Assembly (NCBI GenBank): GCA_003136795.1
Contig: PLDP01000213.1
Coordinates: 1 to 6,384, forward strand
Direction: 5' to 3'
Source: Actinomycetota bacterium
Lineage (GTDB): Bacteria > Actinomycetota > Thermoleophilia > Gaiellales > Gaiellaceae
Length of the DNA stretch: 6,384 nt
Shown here in pieces: positions 5,357 through 6,384 of the stretch; within the stretch, counting starts at the first letter, position 1, and each line of letters starts with the position of its first letter. Below the pieces are notes generated by a model. That model saw nothing but the letters and a program-made list of their open reading frames with translations. It ran no database searches and was not told the origin of the DNA. The position numbers and the translations under genes were made by a program.

Positions 5357-6384
5357 CTCGATCACGCAGATCTGCTGGCCGATCGAGATCGGCTGCAGCG
5401 GCACGACCGCCAGCTCCCTGACGGTGCCGGTCGTGTGCGCAACGACCTCGTTCTCCATCTTCATCGCCTCGACGATGCACAGCACCTGCCCCGGCTCGAC
5501 CGTGTCGCCGTCTGTGACCCGCACCTGCAGGACGGTGCCCTGCATCGGGCTCGTCACCCGGTCGGAGGCGCCGCCGCCGGCGCCCGCCGACGCGCGCTCC
5601 CGCCTGCGACGCGCGAGCTCGCGGTACGGCGGCTCGGGCACGAGCACCTTCACCTCGACGCGGCGGCCGTCGACCTCCGCGAAGGTCGTGCGCTCGACCG
5701 TTCCGCCTGCGCCCGGCGCGGCGCCACGCGCCGATTCGCCGGCGAGCTCCTGCGCGCGCAACGCGAGCAGCTCGGATTCGACGATCCCGTGGCACGTCTC
5801 GCCCGCACGGAAGCAAGGATGCGAGAGCAGCGCCTTGTGAAAGCCGATCAGCGTCTTCACACCGCCGATCTGAAACTCGCCGAGCGCGCGCAACATGCGA
5901 CCGATCGCGTCCTCGCGGTCGGCGCCGCGGACGATCAGCTTGGCGATCATCGGGTCGTAGAGCGGTGAGATCTCCGAGCCCTCGGCGACGCCGGAGTCGA
6001 CGCGCACACCCGGGCCTGCCGGCTCGCGGTACAGCGTGATCCTTCCGGGCGAGGGCAGGAAGCCGTTCGCAACGTCCTCGGCATTGATGCGGCACTCGAT
6101 CGCGTGCCCCTGCAGCCGGATCTGGTCCTGCGTGAACTCGAGGCGCTCGCCCGCTGCGATCTGCACCTGCGCGCGCACGATGTCGACGCCCGCAACGACC
6201 TCCGTGATCGTGTGCTCCACCTGGATGCGCGTGTTCATCTCCATGAAGTAGTAGGAGCCGTCGGGCGCGAGCAGGCCCTCGACCGTCCCGGCGGAGCGAT
6301 AGCCGGCAGCGCGGGCGGCGTCGATGGCGATCTTTCCGATCCGGTTCCGCAGCTCCGTCCCCACGGCCGGAGAGGGCGTCTCCT
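5348..6384 (-). CDS. Acyl-CoA carboxylase alpha chain (biotin carboxylase fused to biotin carrier domain), 5'-truncated by the window edge
   Basis: This chain uses ATP and bicarbonate to carboxylate its own biotin, for transfer to acetyl- or propionyl-CoA by a separate carboxyltransferase beta chain. About 344 C-terminal residues are visible. The frame stays open to the right edge (last whole codon 6382-6380) and continues with family-like sequence, so the GTG at 6364 is not the start. The biotin carboxylase active-site segment reads FMEMNTRIQVEH, followed by CRINAED, FLPSPGRIT and the GVRVDS arginine, then the biotin carboxylase C-terminal domain through YDPMIAKLIV. An Ala/Gly/Arg-rich linker follows. 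The biotinyl domain starts near SPMQGTVLQV and holds the biotinylation motif EAMKMEN, with the modified lysine at codon 5461-5459. The sequence has VEHTITE where E. coli AccC has VEHPVTE; a Thr there is also known in pyruvate carboxylases. The substrate (acetyl-, propionyl- or another acyl-CoA) cannot be assigned from this subunit. Confidence 0.94.
   Translation of the reverse strand, partial: ETPSPAVGTELRNRIGKIAIDAARAAGYRSAGTVEGLLAPDGSYYFMEMNTRIQVEHTITEVVAGVDIVRAQVQIAAGERLEFTQDQIRLQGHAIECRINAEDVANGFLPSPGRITLYREPAGPGVRVDSGVAEGSEISPLYDPMIAKLIVRGADREDAIGRMLRALGEFQIGGVKTLIGFHKALLSHPCFRAGETCHGIVESELLALRAQELAGESARGAAPGAGGTVERTTFAEVDGRRVEVKVLVPEPPYRELARRRRERASAGAGGGASDRVTSPMQGTVLQVRVTDGDTVEPGQVLCIVEAMKMENEVVAHTTGTVRELAVVPLQPISIGQQICVIEPS

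Noticed and set aside
5200..5380. Damage or frameshift at the permease/carboxylase junction because the two stops coincide.
   Set aside because: Both proteins run to their normal C-terminal ends (the last permease helix plus a short tail; the end of the biotinyl domain), so the overlap is a true convergent ending and not a truncation.
4598..5968. A 456-codon plus-strand open frame across the permease and the antisense of the carboxylase gene.
   Set aside because: It is out of frame with the real permease and passes through the CTAG junction. Composition is typical of a shadow frame.
4743..6095. A 450-codon minus-strand open frame running antisense through the permease and into the carboxylase region.
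   Set aside because: It crosses the boundary of two well-supported genes, is very Arg-rich and low in complexity, and shows no recognisable motif.

Overview
The window looks like a densely packed piece of a bacterial chromosome from a high-GC actinobacterium. The evidence is the strong G/C bias at third codon positions, frequent GTG starts, a biotin carboxylase fused to its biotin carrier domain, a DrrA/DrrB-type exporter, and TANNNT motifs placed as for leaderless transcripts. A deep-branching class such as Thermoleophilia would fit, but that is inference without a database comparison. About 99% of the window is coding. The only non-coding gap is 39 bases (3589-3627), and no RNA gene, insertion sequence, CRISPR array or prophage was seen.

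Layout, left to right. (1) The 3' part of a HAMP-containing sensor histidine kinase on the plus strand (1-924). (2) A minus-strand operon read from right to left: sucC (succinyl-CoA synthetase beta), a small class I SAM-dependent methyltransferase, then sucD (succinyl-CoA synthetase alpha). The methyltransferase is joined to sucC by a 4-base ATGA overlap and to sucD by a 1-base TAATG overlap. (3) A 39-bp divergent intergenic region with a candidate -10 element for each direction. (4) A plus-strand pair encoding a DrrA-like ABC ATPase and a DrrB-like ABC-2 permease, joined by a GTGA overlap. (5) On the minus strand, the C-terminal half of a biotin carboxylase/biotin carrier fusion (acyl-CoA carboxylase alpha chain), running off the right edge.

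How the genes work together. SucC and SucD form the TCA-cycle enzyme that interconverts succinyl-CoA and succinate with ATP/ADP. The methyltransferase would be made on the same mRNA and is probably translationally coupled to both subunits, which is the most unusual arrangement here. The ABC pair forms one exporter. The carboxylase chain feeds malonyl- or methylmalonyl-CoA synthesis. The histidine kinase presumably has a response regulator partner beyond the left edge.

Two architectural points stand out. Both convergent gene pairs end on a shared palindromic CTAG that supplies a TAG stop to each strand, and at both sites the CTAG lies at the centre of a short GC-rich inverted repeat. In addition, every stop codon in the window lies inside an overlap with the neighbouring gene.
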